Notes under the pieces: model-generated
Databases searched by the model: none
The model's input: the letters and a program-made list of their open reading frames with translations, nothing else
What the model was told of the DNA's origin: nothing
Made by a program: the position numbers and the translations under genes
Origin: PVC group bacterium
GTDB lineage: Bacteria; Verrucomicrobiota; Kiritimatiellia; CAIKKV01; CAITUY01
Length of the DNA stretch: 64,000 bases
Direction of reading: 5' to 3'
Assembly: GCA_945890715.1 (NCBI GenBank)
Contig: CAMDCX010000003.1
Span: 1-64,000 of the forward strand
Shown here: one piece after another, positions 28,126-38,584 of the stretch
Layout: every line of letters starts with the position of its first letter
Numbering within the stretch: the stretch's first letter is position 1

Positions 28126-28647
28126 TTACACCGGCTCGAGAAATTCTATTCCAACCTCAACGGCCAGCGCCCGTCCGATCATCTCCACATTGAGCACCAC
28201 TTTAGTCCTGCCCTTGATCGTTTGAACCTGGCCCTCAAGCCCTTGGAAGGGTCCTTTTCGGATTAAAACACGCCTTCCGGCCTGAAAGGCTGCACAAGCA
28301 TCCAGAGTCGGATCAATACTTAAGGCTTGCTGAACCTGGGCCAGCTCCCGAATCAGTTGATCCTGATTCTCCACCGGCAGAATTCTAACGACCATGTTAC
28401 TCTTAAGAACCGCACCCTTTTCAACTGGAGAGTAATTCACAAACACATAACCCGGGAAGACGGGCTTTTGAACGGTTACCTTCCGTCGCTGATAAATCTT
28501 CGTCTCCTCCCTAAGGGGAAGATCCACCGCTATCGAATGCGCCACGCAGTACTCCGAAAACTTTTTCTCGCACCGTGGTTTGGCATGCACCACGTACCAT
28601 TTGGAAAGCTCCCCGAGAGTGTTATGATCCATTTTGTGCTGCATCAT
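28126..28647 (-). CDS. NusG-family paralog (NGN + KOW domains)
   Basis: KWYVVHAKPRCEKKFSEY, FPGYVFVNYSP, GRRVLIRKGPFQGLEGQV KOW; distinct from the nusG at 58137-58688. Confidence 0.87.
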   Translation of the reverse strand: MMQHKMDHNTLGELSKWYVVHAKPRCEKKFSEYCVAHSIAVDLPLREETKIYQRRKVTVQKPVFPGYVFVNYSPVEKGAVLKSNMVVRILPVENQDQLIRELAQVQQALSIDPTLDACAAFQAGRRVLIRKGPFQGLEGQVQTIKGRTKVVLNVEMIGRALAVEVGIEFLEPV

Positions 28648-28667
28648 TGAAAAATCCTCAACACGGC

Positions 28668-29177
28668 TTATTCCGTACGCTTTTCAGTTGGGCTGGTCAA
28701 GGCGATCTCACAACCCAGCATCTGATCCCTGTCGAACAGGAACCGCCCCATGAAGGGCTTTCCCTCAACAGCCAACGGAAGCCAGATCCGATCATCAGCC
28801 CACATATTGTAATAGGGGATTTCGGACAAAGGAAACCAAACAGGAACCGCCTCCCTGGTTTCCTGTGGCTGTCCCTCGATCCCGGTGGCAGTAAACACAT
28901 AACCAAGAATTGAATGACCGTCGACAAACTGAAACCACAGTTCACCGGCCGGCTGAACGCCCAACGGGGTGACTCTGATTTCCTCTTCCACTTCCCGAAT
29001 GGCGCCCTGAAGTGGGGTTTCTCCCTCCTCGACCCGCCCACCCGGCCCATTAAATTTTCCAGCTCCCAGTCCAAGCTTTTTATGAATCAGAAGAATTTGG
29101 CCACACCAAATAATCATCACCAGGGTCGCCCTCTCACGAGGGCACCAAGTGTCCCAATCAATATCGCTATAGTTCAT
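28668..29177 (-). CDS. NUDIX hydrolase (MTH1/8-oxo-dGTP-like)
   Basis: GPGGRVEEGETPLQGAIREVEEEIRV Nudix box. Start chosen at ATG 29177 (29189 in the ORF track is a TTG). Confidence 0.88.
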   Translation of the reverse strand: MNYSDIDWDTWCPRERATLVMIIWCGQILLIHKKLGLGAGKFNGPGGRVEEGETPLQGAIREVEEEIRVTPLGVQPAGELWFQFVDGHSILGYVFTATGIEGQPQETREAVPVWFPLSEIPYYNMWADDRIWLPLAVEGKPFMGRFLFDRDQMLGCEIALTSPTEKRTE

Positions 29178-29187
29178 GCCTAGTGCC

Positions 29188-29218
29188 AAAAAAAGACGCC
29201 GATATTGCTATCGGCGTC
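29188..29218 (-). terminator. Rho-independent terminator of the rpoA-rplQ operon
   Basis: Minus strand reads GACGCCGATA-GCAA-TATCGGCGTC-TTTTTTT: perfect 10-bp stem, 4-nt loop, 7 T. Confidence 0.93.
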
Positions 29219-29259
29219 AGTAAAGAAACCCTTCTCAACCTAAACGGAAAATCTAAAAA

Positions 29260-29712
29260 TCAAGCGTCCTTAATGGGATCCGCAGATTTCTCCAAATCAT
29301 CCGCTTTCGTCTTGCGACGCTTATCCACGGGCGCCAAATTGACCCATTCCAAAAGAACCATTTCAGAACTGTCGCTTCCCCGGCGGCCAAGCTTAACAAT
29401 TCTCGTATATCCGCCCAGACGATCCCTATACTGGGGCGCAATAGTCGAAAAAAGCTTGTCCATATGCTTGCGATGACGCAGAACGGCGAGAGCTTGTCGC
29501 TTGCCCTTCATGAGCGCTTCAGGCGTGCCGGCTACAAGAGCTTTCTTCGCAACGGTAACCATTTTCTCCGCCAACATCCTGGCCTGACGAGCCTTGGGAA
29601 GGGTGGTTTTAATCCGTTGCTCTTCAATAAAATTTGCCACCAACGAGCTGAGCAACGCTTTACGCGCCTCTGCCGGCCGGCCTAGTTTAACCATGTTTTT
29701 TTTATGTCGCAT
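29260..29712 (-). CDS. rplQ: 50S ribosomal protein L17
   Basis: KLGRPAEARKALLSSLVANFIEEQRIKTTLPKARQARMLAEKMVT. Confidence 0.96.
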   Translation of the reverse strand: MRHKKNMVKLGRPAEARKALLSSLVANFIEEQRIKTTLPKARQARMLAEKMVTVAKKALVAGTPEALMKGKRQALAVLRHRKHMDKLFSTIAPQYRDRLGGYTRIVKLGRRGSDSSEMVLLEWVNLAPVDKRRKTKADDLEKSADPIKDA

Positions 29713-29789
29713 TACTGACTCCCGACAATATCCAGTCGTGATTGAGAATACCCGACCTGAACTCTTCAGTCTTCAATCGTGTTAACGGC

Positions 29790-30812
29790 TCAGGCTTTTT
29801 CCTTGGCGGCTTCTTGCCCCTTCAGAATCTTAATCACATCCTCGTCGAACTTAACCCCCAGACCCAACCCGAGATCCTGAAGTTTCGCCTTAATCTCATT
29901 CAGTGATTTCTTTCCGAAATTTCGATATTTCAGCATCTCTGCCTCAGACTTCTGGGCAAGCTGACCCACCGTAGTGATGTTGGCGTTATTCAGACAATTG
30001 GCAGCCCTCACACTAAGTTCAATTTCATTGACACTCATGTTCAACGTCTTCAAAAGCTGCTCGCGCGCAATATCCACCTTAGCCTCAACATCTTCAAACT
30101 CGACAACATTCTTGTCATAGTTCACGAACACATCAAGGTGATGCCGAAGCACCGCTGAAGCAACTGTCACGGCGTCATCAGGAGTTATCCTCCCGTCGGT
30201 AGTTACCTCGAGAACAAGTTTGTCATAATCCGTGCGTTGCCCAACACGGGTATTTTCAATAAAAAAGTTAACCCGTTTGACCGGCGAGAAGATGGAGTCG
30301 ATCGGGATTCGTCCAATATCCTGATTCTCCTTCTTGTTCAGATCAGCGGGACAGAATCCACGCCCAACTCGGATCTCCAAGGTCATATCCAACACCCCAT
30401 CACTAGACAGGGTGGCAATATGCTGATTTGGATTCAACACTTCGATGGTGCCATCCGTCTGAATATCGCTGGCCTTGACCTCACGCGCACCCTTCACCTT
30501 GAGATGAAGCTGCTTGGAGTCACGGTTCTGGGACTTCAATAGCACCTTCTTGAGATTCAGAATAATATCAGTAACATCTTCCACTACACCCGGAAGAGCG
30601 CAAAATTCATGCGGGGCACCCTCGATACGAACTGAGGAAATCGCCGCCCCTTCCAGAGACGACAATAACACTCTTCGCAACGAATTTCCGATGGTTCGTC
30701 CATAACCCACTTCAAGGGGTTCGGCAACAAAGCGCGTGAATGTCGGCGTGGCCGAAGCTTCATCTTTCACTAGACGCTTGGGCATTTCGAACTTGCTCAG
30801 TCTGATTGGCAT
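29790..30812 (-). CDS. rpoA: DNA-directed RNA polymerase subunit alpha
   Basis: FVAEPLEVGYGRTIGNSLRRVLLSSLEGAAISSVRIEG; alpha-CTD LSVRAANCLNNANITTVGQLAQKSEAEMLKYRNFGKKSLNEIKAKL. Confidence 0.97.
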   Translation of the reverse strand: MPIRLSKFEMPKRLVKDEASATPTFTRFVAEPLEVGYGRTIGNSLRRVLLSSLEGAAISSVRIEGAPHEFCALPGVVEDVTDIILNLKKVLLKSQNRDSKQLHLKVKGAREVKASDIQTDGTIEVLNPNQHIATLSSDGVLDMTLEIRVGRGFCPADLNKKENQDIGRIPIDSIFSPVKRVNFFIENTRVGQRTDYDKLVLEVTTDGRITPDDAVTVASAVLRHHLDVFVNYDKNVVEFEDVEAKVDIAREQLLKTLNMSVNEIELSVRAANCLNNANITTVGQLAQKSEAEMLKYRNFGKKSLNEIKAKLQDLGLGLGVKFDEDVIKILKGQEAAKEKA

Positions 30813-30863
30813 GGTTCAATCCTTTTCCGGGAACAGCCTCACCATCCCCCGGTGCGAATATCT

Positions 30864-31487
30864 TTATTTAGAGTACAATTCAACGATCAACTGCTCATTG
30901 ACGAAGGGTGCTATTTCGTCCCTCGTCGGAACCCGTAACACCTCGCCCTTGAGGGCTTCCTTATCCAACGACAACCACGACGAAAGCTCGCCGCTTCGGG
31001 CATCCAGAACCCGCTTCACAGCATCCTGACTTTGCTTCCGCCCCTTGACCTCAATGCGGTCTCCCGCTTTCAAGGTCATAGAGGGCACATCGGAACGCTT
31101 TCCGTTCACGGTGACATGTCCGTGCAAAACCAACTGACGCGCATTGCGACGTGAAGCGGAAAATCCCAACCTGAAAACCAAATTATCCAACCGCATTTCA
31201 AGAAGCTGCAAAAGCATCTCACCCGTCACGCCGCGCTTTCGCAAGGCTCTCTGGAAAAAAAGTTTAAACTGACCTTCTTGAAGACCGTAAAACCGGCGCA
31301 ACCGCTGCTTTTCGCGCAACTGAACACCATAGTCCGACTTCTTGGAAGGACGCGCGCCATGCACGCCGGGGGCTGGACGTCCCGTTTCAACGGCACACTT
31401 TGACATGCGGCAACGATCACCCTTAAGAAATAGCTTCAAGCCTTCGCGTCGGCAAAGTTTGCATGCTGGCCCTGTATATCTACCCAT
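30864..31487 (-). CDS. rpsD: 30S ribosomal protein S4
   Basis: MGRYTGPACKLCRREGLKLFLKGDRC; S4 domain MRLDNLVFRLGFSASRRNARQLVLHGHVTVNG. Confidence 0.97.
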   Translation of the reverse strand: MGRYTGPACKLCRREGLKLFLKGDRCRMSKCAVETGRPAPGVHGARPSKKSDYGVQLREKQRLRRFYGLQEGQFKLFFQRALRKRGVTGEMLLQLLEMRLDNLVFRLGFSASRRNARQLVLHGHVTVNGKRSDVPSMTLKAGDRIEVKGRKQSQDAVKRVLDARSGELSSWLSLDKEALKGEVLRVPTRDEIAPFVNEQLIVELYSK

Positions 31488-31515
31488 TCGAATTCTCCTG
31501 TTCTCTCAAAACCCT

Positions 31516-31995
31516 TTACACACGGCGGCGCTTACGAGGCCGGCAACCGTTGTGCGGCATCGGCGTCACATCCTTGATCGTGGTGATATTCAGCCCCGCA
31601 GACTGAATGGCACGGATGGCAGATTCACGACCCGCTCCCGGCCCCTGAACCCTCACTTCCACTTCCTGCATTCCGCGCGAAACCGCTTGTCGAGCCGCTT
31701 CCTGAGCCACAACACTGGCGGCAAATGCCGTACTCTTCCGCGAGCCTTTGAATCCAGCTCGTCCCGAGGTACTCCAGGCAACCACGCCACCCTTGCTGTC
31801 CGAAATTGAAATAATGGTGTTGTTGAATGTCGCCCGAATATGGACGATTCCAAAAGGCACCACACGACCCGCACGAACACGAGGCTGCCGGGTCGTACGA
31901 GTTGCACCCTCGGCACCCGCTTCAGGAGCCGGAGATCCCGCACCTTCCGGCTTGACGCCAGCTTGTTCTTCACCTTTTTCTTTAACATCTGCCAT
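31516..31995 (-). CDS. rpsK: 30S ribosomal protein S11 with acidic N-terminal extension
   Basis: [59 protein letters not shown]. Confidence 0.95.
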   Translation of the reverse strand: MADVKEKGEEQAGVKPEGAGSPAPEAGAEGATRTTRQPRVRAGRVVPFGIVHIRATFNNTIISISDSKGGVVAWSTSGRAGFKGSRKSTAFAASVVAQEAARQAVSRGMQEVEVRVQGPGAGRESAIRAIQSAGLNITTIKDVTPMPHNGCRPRKRRRV

Positions 31996-32028
31996 TGCGA
32001 ACCCGACCTTTTTTAGTACTGATGTTCT

Positions 32029-32424
32029 TTACGTCTTTGCAGCTGCCCGCGCTTCTTTTCCGCGAACTGCACCCACCGTACGCCGTGGTCCCTTGCGGGT
32101 TCGCGCATTGGTGCTCGTGCGCTGGCCGCGTACCGGCAATCCTCGCTTATGGCGAATGCCCCGGTAACTACCGATGCTGATCAGCCGCCTGATATTCTGC
32201 GCCACTTCCCGTCGAAGATCACCCTCGATCCGGTAGTTGTTCTGAATTACATTTATAATTCGGGCCAATTCTTCATCCGTCAGATCATCAGCTTTTGTAG
32301 CCGGATCAATCTTGGCCTGATCAATCACTTCACGCGCCGTTGTCGGACCAATTCCATAAAGATAACGCAGGGAATATTCAATGCGCTTCTTACCGGGAAT
32401 ATCTACACCTAGTATTCTGGGCAT
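32029..32424 (-). CDS. rpsM: 30S ribosomal protein S13
   Basis: [53 protein letters not shown]. Confidence 0.97.
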   Translation of the reverse strand: MPRILGVDIPGKKRIEYSLRYLYGIGPTTAREVIDQAKIDPATKADDLTDEELARIINVIQNNYRIEGDLRREVAQNIRRLISIGSYRGIRHKRGLPVRGQRTSTNARTRKGPRRTVGAVRGKEARAAAKT

Positions 32425-32436
32425 GCCCAATTCTCC

Positions 32437-32550
32437 TTAACCTTGCCTCTGCTTGTGTCGTGAATTGGTGCAGATTACCCGCACCACACCCCGGCGGCGC
32501 ACAACCTTGCAGCGCTCACAGATTCGTTTTACTGAACTTCTGACCTTCAT
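32437..32550 (-). CDS. rpmJ: 50S ribosomal protein L36
   Basis: 37-aa ORF absent from the supplied track; translation [37 protein letters not shown]. Confidence 0.95.
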   Translation of the reverse strand: MKVRSSVKRICERCKVVRRRGVVRVICTNSRHKQRQG

Positions 32551-32637
32551 CCGATGTCTCCATTCCAAAAAGAGTCGACCAAAATATCAATGGCCGCATC
32601 CAATGTCCACACCAAAATTCAACCGTTCGGCAGTCTT

Positions 32638-33384
32638 CTATACCACCGTCAAAATCTCCGGCCCCTCATCCCCTATCGCCACCGTGTGCTCAAAATGAGC
32701 GGATGGCTTCCTGTCAACAGTTCGAACTGTCCACCCGTCGGAAAGCACTTCGACCGCACTCTCACCCATGTTAACCATGGGCTCAATAGCCAGTGTCATT
32801 CCCGATTTTAACTTCGGACCCCTTCCCGGATTCCCGAAATTCGGAATCTGCGGATCCTCATGCATCTTTCGCCCTACCCCGTGCCCAACAAAATCCCGAA
32901 CCACTGAAAATCCAGCATTCACTACTACCATTTCAATGGCATGGGAAAGATCACCCAATCGTTTTCCAGAACGAGCCATTTCCACGCCGGCCTTCAGCGC
33001 CAGCTCGGTGGCGCGAACCAACCGGATCACCTCAGGATCCGTTACGCCCACCATCACGGTTGTCGCCGTATCCCCGACAAAACCATCATACACAACCCCG
33101 ACATCCAAACTCACGATTTGACCCATCTCAATCCTTCGACCACCCGGAATCCCATGAACCACTTCAGAGTCAATTGAAATGCATACATTTCCAGGATAAC
33201 CGCGGTATCCCAAAAATGCACTTTTTGCACCCAACGAGGCAATCAGCCTCTTCGCGACATCATCCAATTCAAGGGTCGTAATCCCAGGCGATATCCGACT
33301 CGCGATTTCATCACGCACCTTCGCCGCAATCCGCCCGCTTTCCCGCATCTTACGGATTTCATCGCGATTCTTGAGAATGATCAT
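32638..33384 (-). CDS. map: Type I methionine aminopeptidase
   Basis: IRKMRESGRIAAKVRDEI; GNVCISIDSEVVHGIPG; SLDVGVVYDGFVGDTATT; FVGHGVGRKMHEDP. Confidence 0.96.
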   Translation of the reverse strand: MIILKNRDEIRKMRESGRIAAKVRDEIASRISPGITTLELDDVAKRLIASLGAKSAFLGYRGYPGNVCISIDSEVVHGIPGGRRIEMGQIVSLDVGVVYDGFVGDTATTVMVGVTDPEVIRLVRATELALKAGVEMARSGKRLGDLSHAIEMVVVNAGFSVVRDFVGHGVGRKMHEDPQIPNFGNPGRGPKLKSGMTLAIEPMVNMGESAVEVLSDGWTVRTVDRKPSAHFEHTVAIGDEGPEILTVV

Positions 33385-34040
33385 GGCCGAACCAACGGCC
33401 CCGCCACCTGCAGAATATCGGAAACGGTATCCTGCCTCGCCCGGGAAGAATCTACACGAATTAAAACACCCTTTGCCTCATAATACGAGATTAGGGTCTC
33501 AGTCTGTTTCGTATACACATCTAACCGGTTTAAAATCGTCGCCTCGCTATCATCCGCGCGCTGGTAAAGCTCACCACCGCACACATCACAGACTCCATCC
33601 CGCTTTGGCGGAATATTGACAACATGAAACCCCTGCCCACATGAACGACACACGCGCCGCCCTGTTAACCGCGAAATCAGAAGATCACGCCCAGCTTCAA
33701 GTAAAAAAACAAAATTCACCTTGGAGGCGTGCTTTTCCAGAGTCTGATCCAACAGGCGCGCCTGCTCACGCGTACGCGGAAAACCGTCAAACATATAGGC
33801 CGCATCAGGACTCCCCTTCGCGAGACGCTCTTCCACAATTCCAACAATCACATCATCAGGCACAAGCTCTCCGCGCTTCATATATCCCTCAGCTTGACGC
33901 CCGACGGTTGTGGCATTCTTAACTGCCTCGCGCAACATATCTCCCGTCGACACATGAAGAAATGGGCTTACCGTACGGATCCCATCCGCGATCGTTCCTT
34001 TCCCTGCACCCGGCCCACCTAAAAGAATAATTGTTTTCAT
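33381..34040 (-). CDS. adk: Adenylate kinase
   Basis: MKTIILLGGPGAGKGTIADGI; HVSTGDMLR; DGFPRTREQA. Zinc lid motif CRSCGQGFH...CDVCGGEL. Confidence 0.96.
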   Translation of the reverse strand: MKTIILLGGPGAGKGTIADGIRTVSPFLHVSTGDMLREAVKNATTVGRQAEGYMKRGELVPDDVIVGIVEERLAKGSPDAAYMFDGFPRTREQARLLDQTLEKHASKVNFVFLLEAGRDLLISRLTGRRVCRSCGQGFHVVNIPPKRDGVCDVCGGELYQRADDSEATILNRLDVYTKQTETLISYYEAKGVLIRVDSSRARQDTVSDILQVAGPLVRP

Positions 34041-34065
34041 GCTGCTAAAAGCCTCAAAACCATGA

Positions 34066-35418
34066 TCAACGCCGTCCGCGAAGTTTGCCCTTGCGAAGGA
34101 AGCCGTCATAATGCCGCATCAATAGATGAGATTCCACTTGTCGCATCGTATCCAGCATGACCCCGACCGTAATCAACAGGCTGGTTCCCCCGAAAAAGGA
34201 CGCCACCAACGAGGGCACATCAAATTGCCGGTTCATTACCGTTGGGATCACAGCAATAATGGTAAGGAATAACGCTCCCGCCAATGTAATCTTCGTCATG
34301 GTAGAATCCAGGAATTCGGCAGTGGGCCTGCCAGGCCGTACACCGGGCACATACCCGCCATACTTTTTGAGATCATCAGCAATCTGAACTGGATTAAACT
34401 GCGTAGCGACCCAAAAATACGAAAAGAACAAAATCATCACCCCATACAGAATCATGTGAAATAGCGCATCCGGGCCAAGTTGATTTGCAAGGGCATGCGC
34501 CCACGTCCAGGACTCGGGAAATCGTCTCAGGATTATCGCAGGAAACATTAGGAGCGACTGGGCAAAAATAATCGGCATGACACCCGAATAATTGACCCGT
34601 AACGGCATATAGGTACTCTGCCCGCCATACACTTTGCGACCCACGACACGCTTAGCATACTGAACAGGGATTTTTCGTTGCCCTTGGGTCAGCAGAATCG
34701 TCCCTGCCACTACCGCAAAGAGCGCCACCAACAAAATCACGCTAAAGATCGGATTAAACTGGCGAACCCCTTCAACGGCTGTAAACATCTGAATCGCATA
34801 CGCCACTGCGGAAGGCAATCGACTTACAATGCCCTCGGTAATGATGAGCGAAATACCATTTCCGATCCCCCGTTGGGTGATTTGTTCCCCAAGCCACATG
34901 ATAAACATGGATCCAGCTGTCACGGACACCACCGTCATAAACTTGAATCCAATTCCCGGGTTCAGGACAATCTGGTGGTTAAGCCCCATGCTCCCGGGAT
35001 TTTCAAGTGTAATGGCAAGGAACCATCCCTGAACAATGCAAAGAAACACGGTGAGGATACGGGAATACTGCGTAATTTTTTGCCGTCCCGAATCACCCTC
35101 GCGCGACAATCGCCCCAAGGTTGGCACGACTGCTGTTAAAAGCTGAAGGATAATGGAAGAGCTGATGTAAGGCATAATGCCCAACGCACCCACCGCGCAA
35201 TTGCTTAGAGCTCCGCCGCTGAACATATCCAGCAATCCCAGCATCCCGCCACCCGAGCTTTTCTCAACATCTGCAATCAGTCGCTGAAGTGCAAGAGGAT
35301 CCACCCCGGCAATAGGTACATTGGCTACAATCCGGCAGACAAATATCAAACCCATCGTGAACAAAATTCGCGCACGAAGCTCAGGGATCTTAAAACAATT
35401 TGTAAACGCAGATAGCAT
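34066..35418 (-). CDS. secY: Preprotein translocase subunit SecY
   Basis: FTNCFKIPELRARILFTMGLIFVCRIVANVPIAGVD; GALGIMPYISSSIILQLLTAVVPTL; MPLRVNYSGVMPIIFAQSLL. Confidence 0.96.
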   Translation of the reverse strand: MLSAFTNCFKIPELRARILFTMGLIFVCRIVANVPIAGVDPLALQRLIADVEKSSGGGMLGLLDMFSGGALSNCAVGALGIMPYISSSIILQLLTAVVPTLGRLSREGDSGRQKITQYSRILTVFLCIVQGWFLAITLENPGSMGLNHQIVLNPGIGFKFMTVVSVTAGSMFIMWLGEQITQRGIGNGISLIITEGIVSRLPSAVAYAIQMFTAVEGVRQFNPIFSVILLVALFAVVAGTILLTQGQRKIPVQYAKRVVGRKVYGGQSTYMPLRVNYSGVMPIIFAQSLLMFPAIILRRFPESWTWAHALANQLGPDALFHMILYGVMILFFSYFWVATQFNPVQIADDLKKYGGYVPGVRPGRPTAEFLDSTMTKITLAGALFLTIIAVIPTVMNRQFDVPSLVASFFGGTSLLITVGVMLDTMRQVESHLLMRHYDGFLRKGKLRGRR

Positions 35419-35446
35419 TTCGCCGTATCTTCTTCCTCTTACTGAC

Positions 35447-35887
35447 TTAAATAACTTCGCAGGATCCGCCAGCCGCCTCAATCTTGGCCTTTGCGCCGGC
35501 GCTGAATGCATGAGCCTTTACCGTCAATTTCTTACTGAGGGTTCCAACACCCAAAATCTTGATCCCGTCAAAGACTCCGTTTGCCAACCCCATTCCCTGA
35601 AACAACTCGGGAGTCACAACCGCACCCGTCTCGAACACGTTGAGGGATGAGATATTCACCGCAAGGAACTCCCTTCGTGAAATATTCTTGAAGCCTCTTT
35701 TTGGGATACGTCGAATCAGCCGCATCTGGCCGCCTTCAAACCCTGGCTTATGCTTATGCCCCGAACGAGCATATTGCCCCTTGTGTCCACGCCCCGAGGT
35801 TTTCCCGAGTCCTGAACCGGTCCCCCGCCCTAAACGTTTACGCGTTTTCCGCGACCCGATTTTATTTTTCAAAGAATGCAAATTCAT
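35447..35887 (-). CDS. rplO: 50S ribosomal protein L15
   Basis: [45 protein letters not shown]. Confidence 0.96.
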   Translation of the reverse strand: MNLHSLKNKIGSRKTRKRLGRGTGSGLGKTSGRGHKGQYARSGHKHKPGFEGGQMRLIRRIPKRGFKNISRREFLAVNISSLNVFETGAVVTPELFQGMGLANGVFDGIKILGVGTLSKKLTVKAHAFSAGAKAKIEAAGGSCEVI

Positions 35888-35924
35888 TGTGTGTATCCCG
35901 CCTCTGGAGTCAGTTATTCCTTGA

Positions 35925-36422
35925 TTATCCCTGTCGTGCAGCCATGATCTCCTCGCGAGACCGGAGATTTTCAAGCGCATCAATCGTGGCCTTAACCACA
36001 TTCACTTTATTGCCGCTACCCAGGGATTTCCCGAGCACATCATGCACGCCAGAAAGCTCCAGAACCGCGCGCATACCGCCACCGGCAATCACGCCGGTAC
36101 CTGCCGACGCGGGCTTTAACATCACATAACCACCGTCACACTGCCCCGTCACCTCGTGAGGAATCGTTCGATCTTTAAGGGTTACCTGGAACATGTTTCT
36201 CCGCGCGATTTCCCCGCCCTTTCGAATGGCGTCCGCCACCTCATTGGCCTTGCCAAATCCGTAACCCACCATCCCATTCCGATTGCCCACGACGACAATC
36301 GCGCTGAAGCTAAAACGTCGCCCGCCCTTCACCACTTTCGCGCAGCGGTTGACAAACACCACGCGCTCCTCGACCTCAGAAGAGGATGTCGAATTTCTAT
36401 CCGCTGTTGATCGTTCTTTCAC
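35925..36422 (-). CDS. rpsE: 30S ribosomal protein S5
   Basis: [47 protein letters not shown]. Confidence 0.96.
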   Translation of the reverse strand: MKERSTADRNSTSSSEVEERVVFVNRCAKVVKGGRRFSFSAIVVVGNRNGMVGYGFGKANEVADAIRKGGEIARRNMFQVTLKDRTIPHEVTGQCDGGYVMLKPASAGTGVIAGGGMRAVLELSGVHDVLGKSLGSGNKVNVVKATIDALENLRSREEIMAARQG

Positions 36423-36448
36423 GTTCTTCTCTTTCCTGGCTATCGGGG

Positions 36449-36802
36449 CTAAAATTTAAATCCCGCTTCACGCACGGCATCAGCAATCGCTTTGACTCGG
36501 CCGTGATACTTGTACCCGCCGCGGTCAAACACAATATCCTTGACGCCAACTTTTTTGGCAATTTCAGCCAACCGCTGACCAATCATTCTGGCACCCTCGG
36601 CGTTCTTCTTCCCCACACCGTCCTTGCCGGATGAGGAAACCGAAGCCAAAGTTGCCGCCTTTTCATCATCTACCAGCTGTGCATAGATATGCTTATTCGA
36701 CACCATGACACACAACCGAGCACGATCCGCTGTCCCGGAAATTTGCTTCCGAACACGGGCGTGCCGGCGCACACGACTTTCTTTTCTATCCACAATTTTC
36801 AT
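36449..36802 (-). CDS. rplR: 50S ribosomal protein L18
   Basis: [37 protein letters not shown]...[27 protein letters not shown]. Confidence 0.96.
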   Translation of the reverse strand: MKIVDRKESRVRRHARVRKQISGTADRARLCVMVSNKHIYAQLVDDEKAATLASVSSSGKDGVGKKNAEGARMIGQRLAEIAKKVGVKDIVFDRGGYKYHGRVKAIADAVREAGFKF

Positions 36803-36805
36803 AGG

Positions 36806-37339
36806 TTAAGCCACCGTCTTTCCGGCCTTACGCCGGACATGTTCGCCTTTATAACGGACGCCCTTGCCCTTATAAGGCTCAGGCGGATAGAACGACCGGA
36901 TTCGGGCGGCGACATCGCCGACCATCTGCTTATCCGAACCGCTCACCGTAATGACACTTTCCTTAACCGACACCGTGATTCCCTTGGGGGTCTCGAACAC
37001 CACGGGGCTCGAATATCCAAGATTCATCGTCAGCTTGCTACCCTGCACGGCGGCACGAAACCCAACGCCTTGCAGTTCAAGTTCAATCACATATCCCTTG
37101 TCGACTCCCATCACCATATTAGCAATGAGACTTCGAATCAAACCATGCCGACTCCGTCCCGTCGCAGTATCCTCGGTGCAGGTTATGAGTACCGTACCAT
37201 CCTTGACATCCGCCTTAATAGACGGCATGAGTACAACGGATAGCTCTCCTTTGGGTCCCTTGGCCGACACCGTTGTGCCGCTCACCTGAACCGTCACACC
37301 GCTCGGGATGGCCACCGGTTTTTTGCCGATTCTTGACAT
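36806..37339 (-). CDS. rplF: 50S ribosomal protein L6
   Basis: MSRIGKKPVAIPSGVTV; RSFYPPEPYKGKGVRYKGEHVRRKAGKT. Confidence 0.97.
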   Translation of the reverse strand: MSRIGKKPVAIPSGVTVQVSGTTVSAKGPKGELSVVLMPSIKADVKDGTVLITCTEDTATGRSRHGLIRSLIANMVMGVDKGYVIELELQGVGFRAAVQGSKLTMNLGYSSPVVFETPKGITVSVKESVITVSGSDKQMVGDVAARIRSFYPPEPYKGKGVRYKGEHVRRKAGKTVA

Positions 37340-37416
37340 TCTTTATCCCCTCTTTAAATCTGATTACCCGCGCCCTCCCAGGCAACGGAGCCGATCCATT
37401 CGCCGACTAAGGCGGT

Positions 37417-37815
37417 TTACCAAATCTGGCAGAGCAACTCGCCTCCAACACGTTTTTGACGCGCCTCACTATCCGTCATGATTCCCGCGGGTGTGCTAAT
37501 AATCGAGACACCCATGCCGCCCAGCACCAGCGGGATCTGATCGAACCCAACATAGCGCCGAAGTCCCGGTTTACTGACCCGACGCAATCCTCGGATCGTG
37601 GGCTTCCGGTTGGCATCATATTTTAGCACCACCCTCAAGGTCTTCTCCCGACCGATGCCCTCGACAGAAATATCGCGGACATAGCCTTCCTTTTTCAAAA
37701 TAACTGCAATCGCACCTTTCATCATTGAATGGCCGATGTCAGTTGTTTTCAAGCCCGCTTCGGATGCATTCCGTATGCGGTTCAACATGTCACTGATTGG
37801 ATCCGACAAACTCAT
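37417..37815 (-). CDS. rpsH: 30S ribosomal protein S8
   Basis: [74 protein letters not shown]. Confidence 0.96.
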   Translation of the reverse strand: MSLSDPISDMLNRIRNASEAGLKTTDIGHSMMKGAIAVILKKEGYVRDISVEGIGREKTLRVVLKYDANRKPTIRGLRRVSKPGLRRYVGFDQIPLVLGGMGVSIISTPAGIMTDSEARQKRVGGELLCQIW

Positions 37816-37826
37816 AGGCTCTCCTT

Positions 37827-38012
37827 TTACCAGCTCGCCTTTATCACGCCGGGGATCAATCCCACGGACGCTAGTTCCCGGAAGCAAATACGACATACCT
37901 GGAACTTACGCATATACGCATGGCGTCGCCCGCAGCGCTTACAACGGTTATAGCGACGCGTGCTAAATTTCGGCTTGCGGCTCGCCTTTATTTCTTGTGA
38001 TTTCTTAGCCAA
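37827..38012 (-). CDS. rpsN: 30S ribosomal protein S14, zinc-binding type
   Basis: [42 protein letters not shown]. Confidence 0.96.
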   Translation of the reverse strand: MAKKSQEIKASRKPKFSTRRYNRCKRCGRRHAYMRKFQVCRICFRELASVGLIPGVIKASW

Positions 38013-38033
38013 AAGAACGTCCTCCCTGCCGCG

Positions 38034-38576
38034 CTACTTGTGCGCCTTCGCGAATGGAATTCCGGTCAGCGTGAGCAGTTCACGCGCCCGTGCGTCCGTT
38101 GACGCCGATGTGACAATCGTCACGTTCATACCCTGTACCTTCTTGACATCGTCTGGATCAATTTCTGGAAAAATCGTCTGCTCCTGAAGCCCAAAGGTGT
38201 AACTTCCTCGTCCATCAAAACCCCGTACCGGCAAACCCCGAAAATCCCGAATTCGAGGTAGCGCAGCGTGAATCAGGCGCTCCAGAAAATCATACATCCG
38301 CTCGCCGCGAAGAGTAACTTTTGCCCCCACCGGCATCCCCTGCCGAAGTTTGAAATTTGAGATACTCTTGCGCGCCTTGGTAATCACAGCCTTCTGACCT
38401 GTGATGCGTCCCAAATCATCCGCAATAGTTTTGATCTGATCCTTGTCCATGGATGCATTAAAGCCCATGTTTAGATTGACCTTTAGAATGCGCGGAACGT
38501 CCATCACGTTCTTGCATCCCAGCGCTTTCATCAGCGCAGGTACAATCTCCGTCTTATATTTTGCCTTAAGTCCCAT
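38034..38576 (-). CDS. rplE: 50S ribosomal protein L5
   Basis: NVMDVPRILKVNLNMG; ITGQKAVITKARKSISNFKLRQGMPVGAKVTLRGERMYDFLERLI. Confidence 0.96.
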   Translation of the reverse strand: MGLKAKYKTEIVPALMKALGCKNVMDVPRILKVNLNMGFNASMDKDQIKTIADDLGRITGQKAVITKARKSISNFKLRQGMPVGAKVTLRGERMYDFLERLIHAALPRIRDFRGLPVRGFDGRGSYTFGLQEQTIFPEIDPDDVKKVQGMNVTIVTSASTDARARELLTLTGIPFAKAHK

Positions 38577-38584
38577 AATCCACC

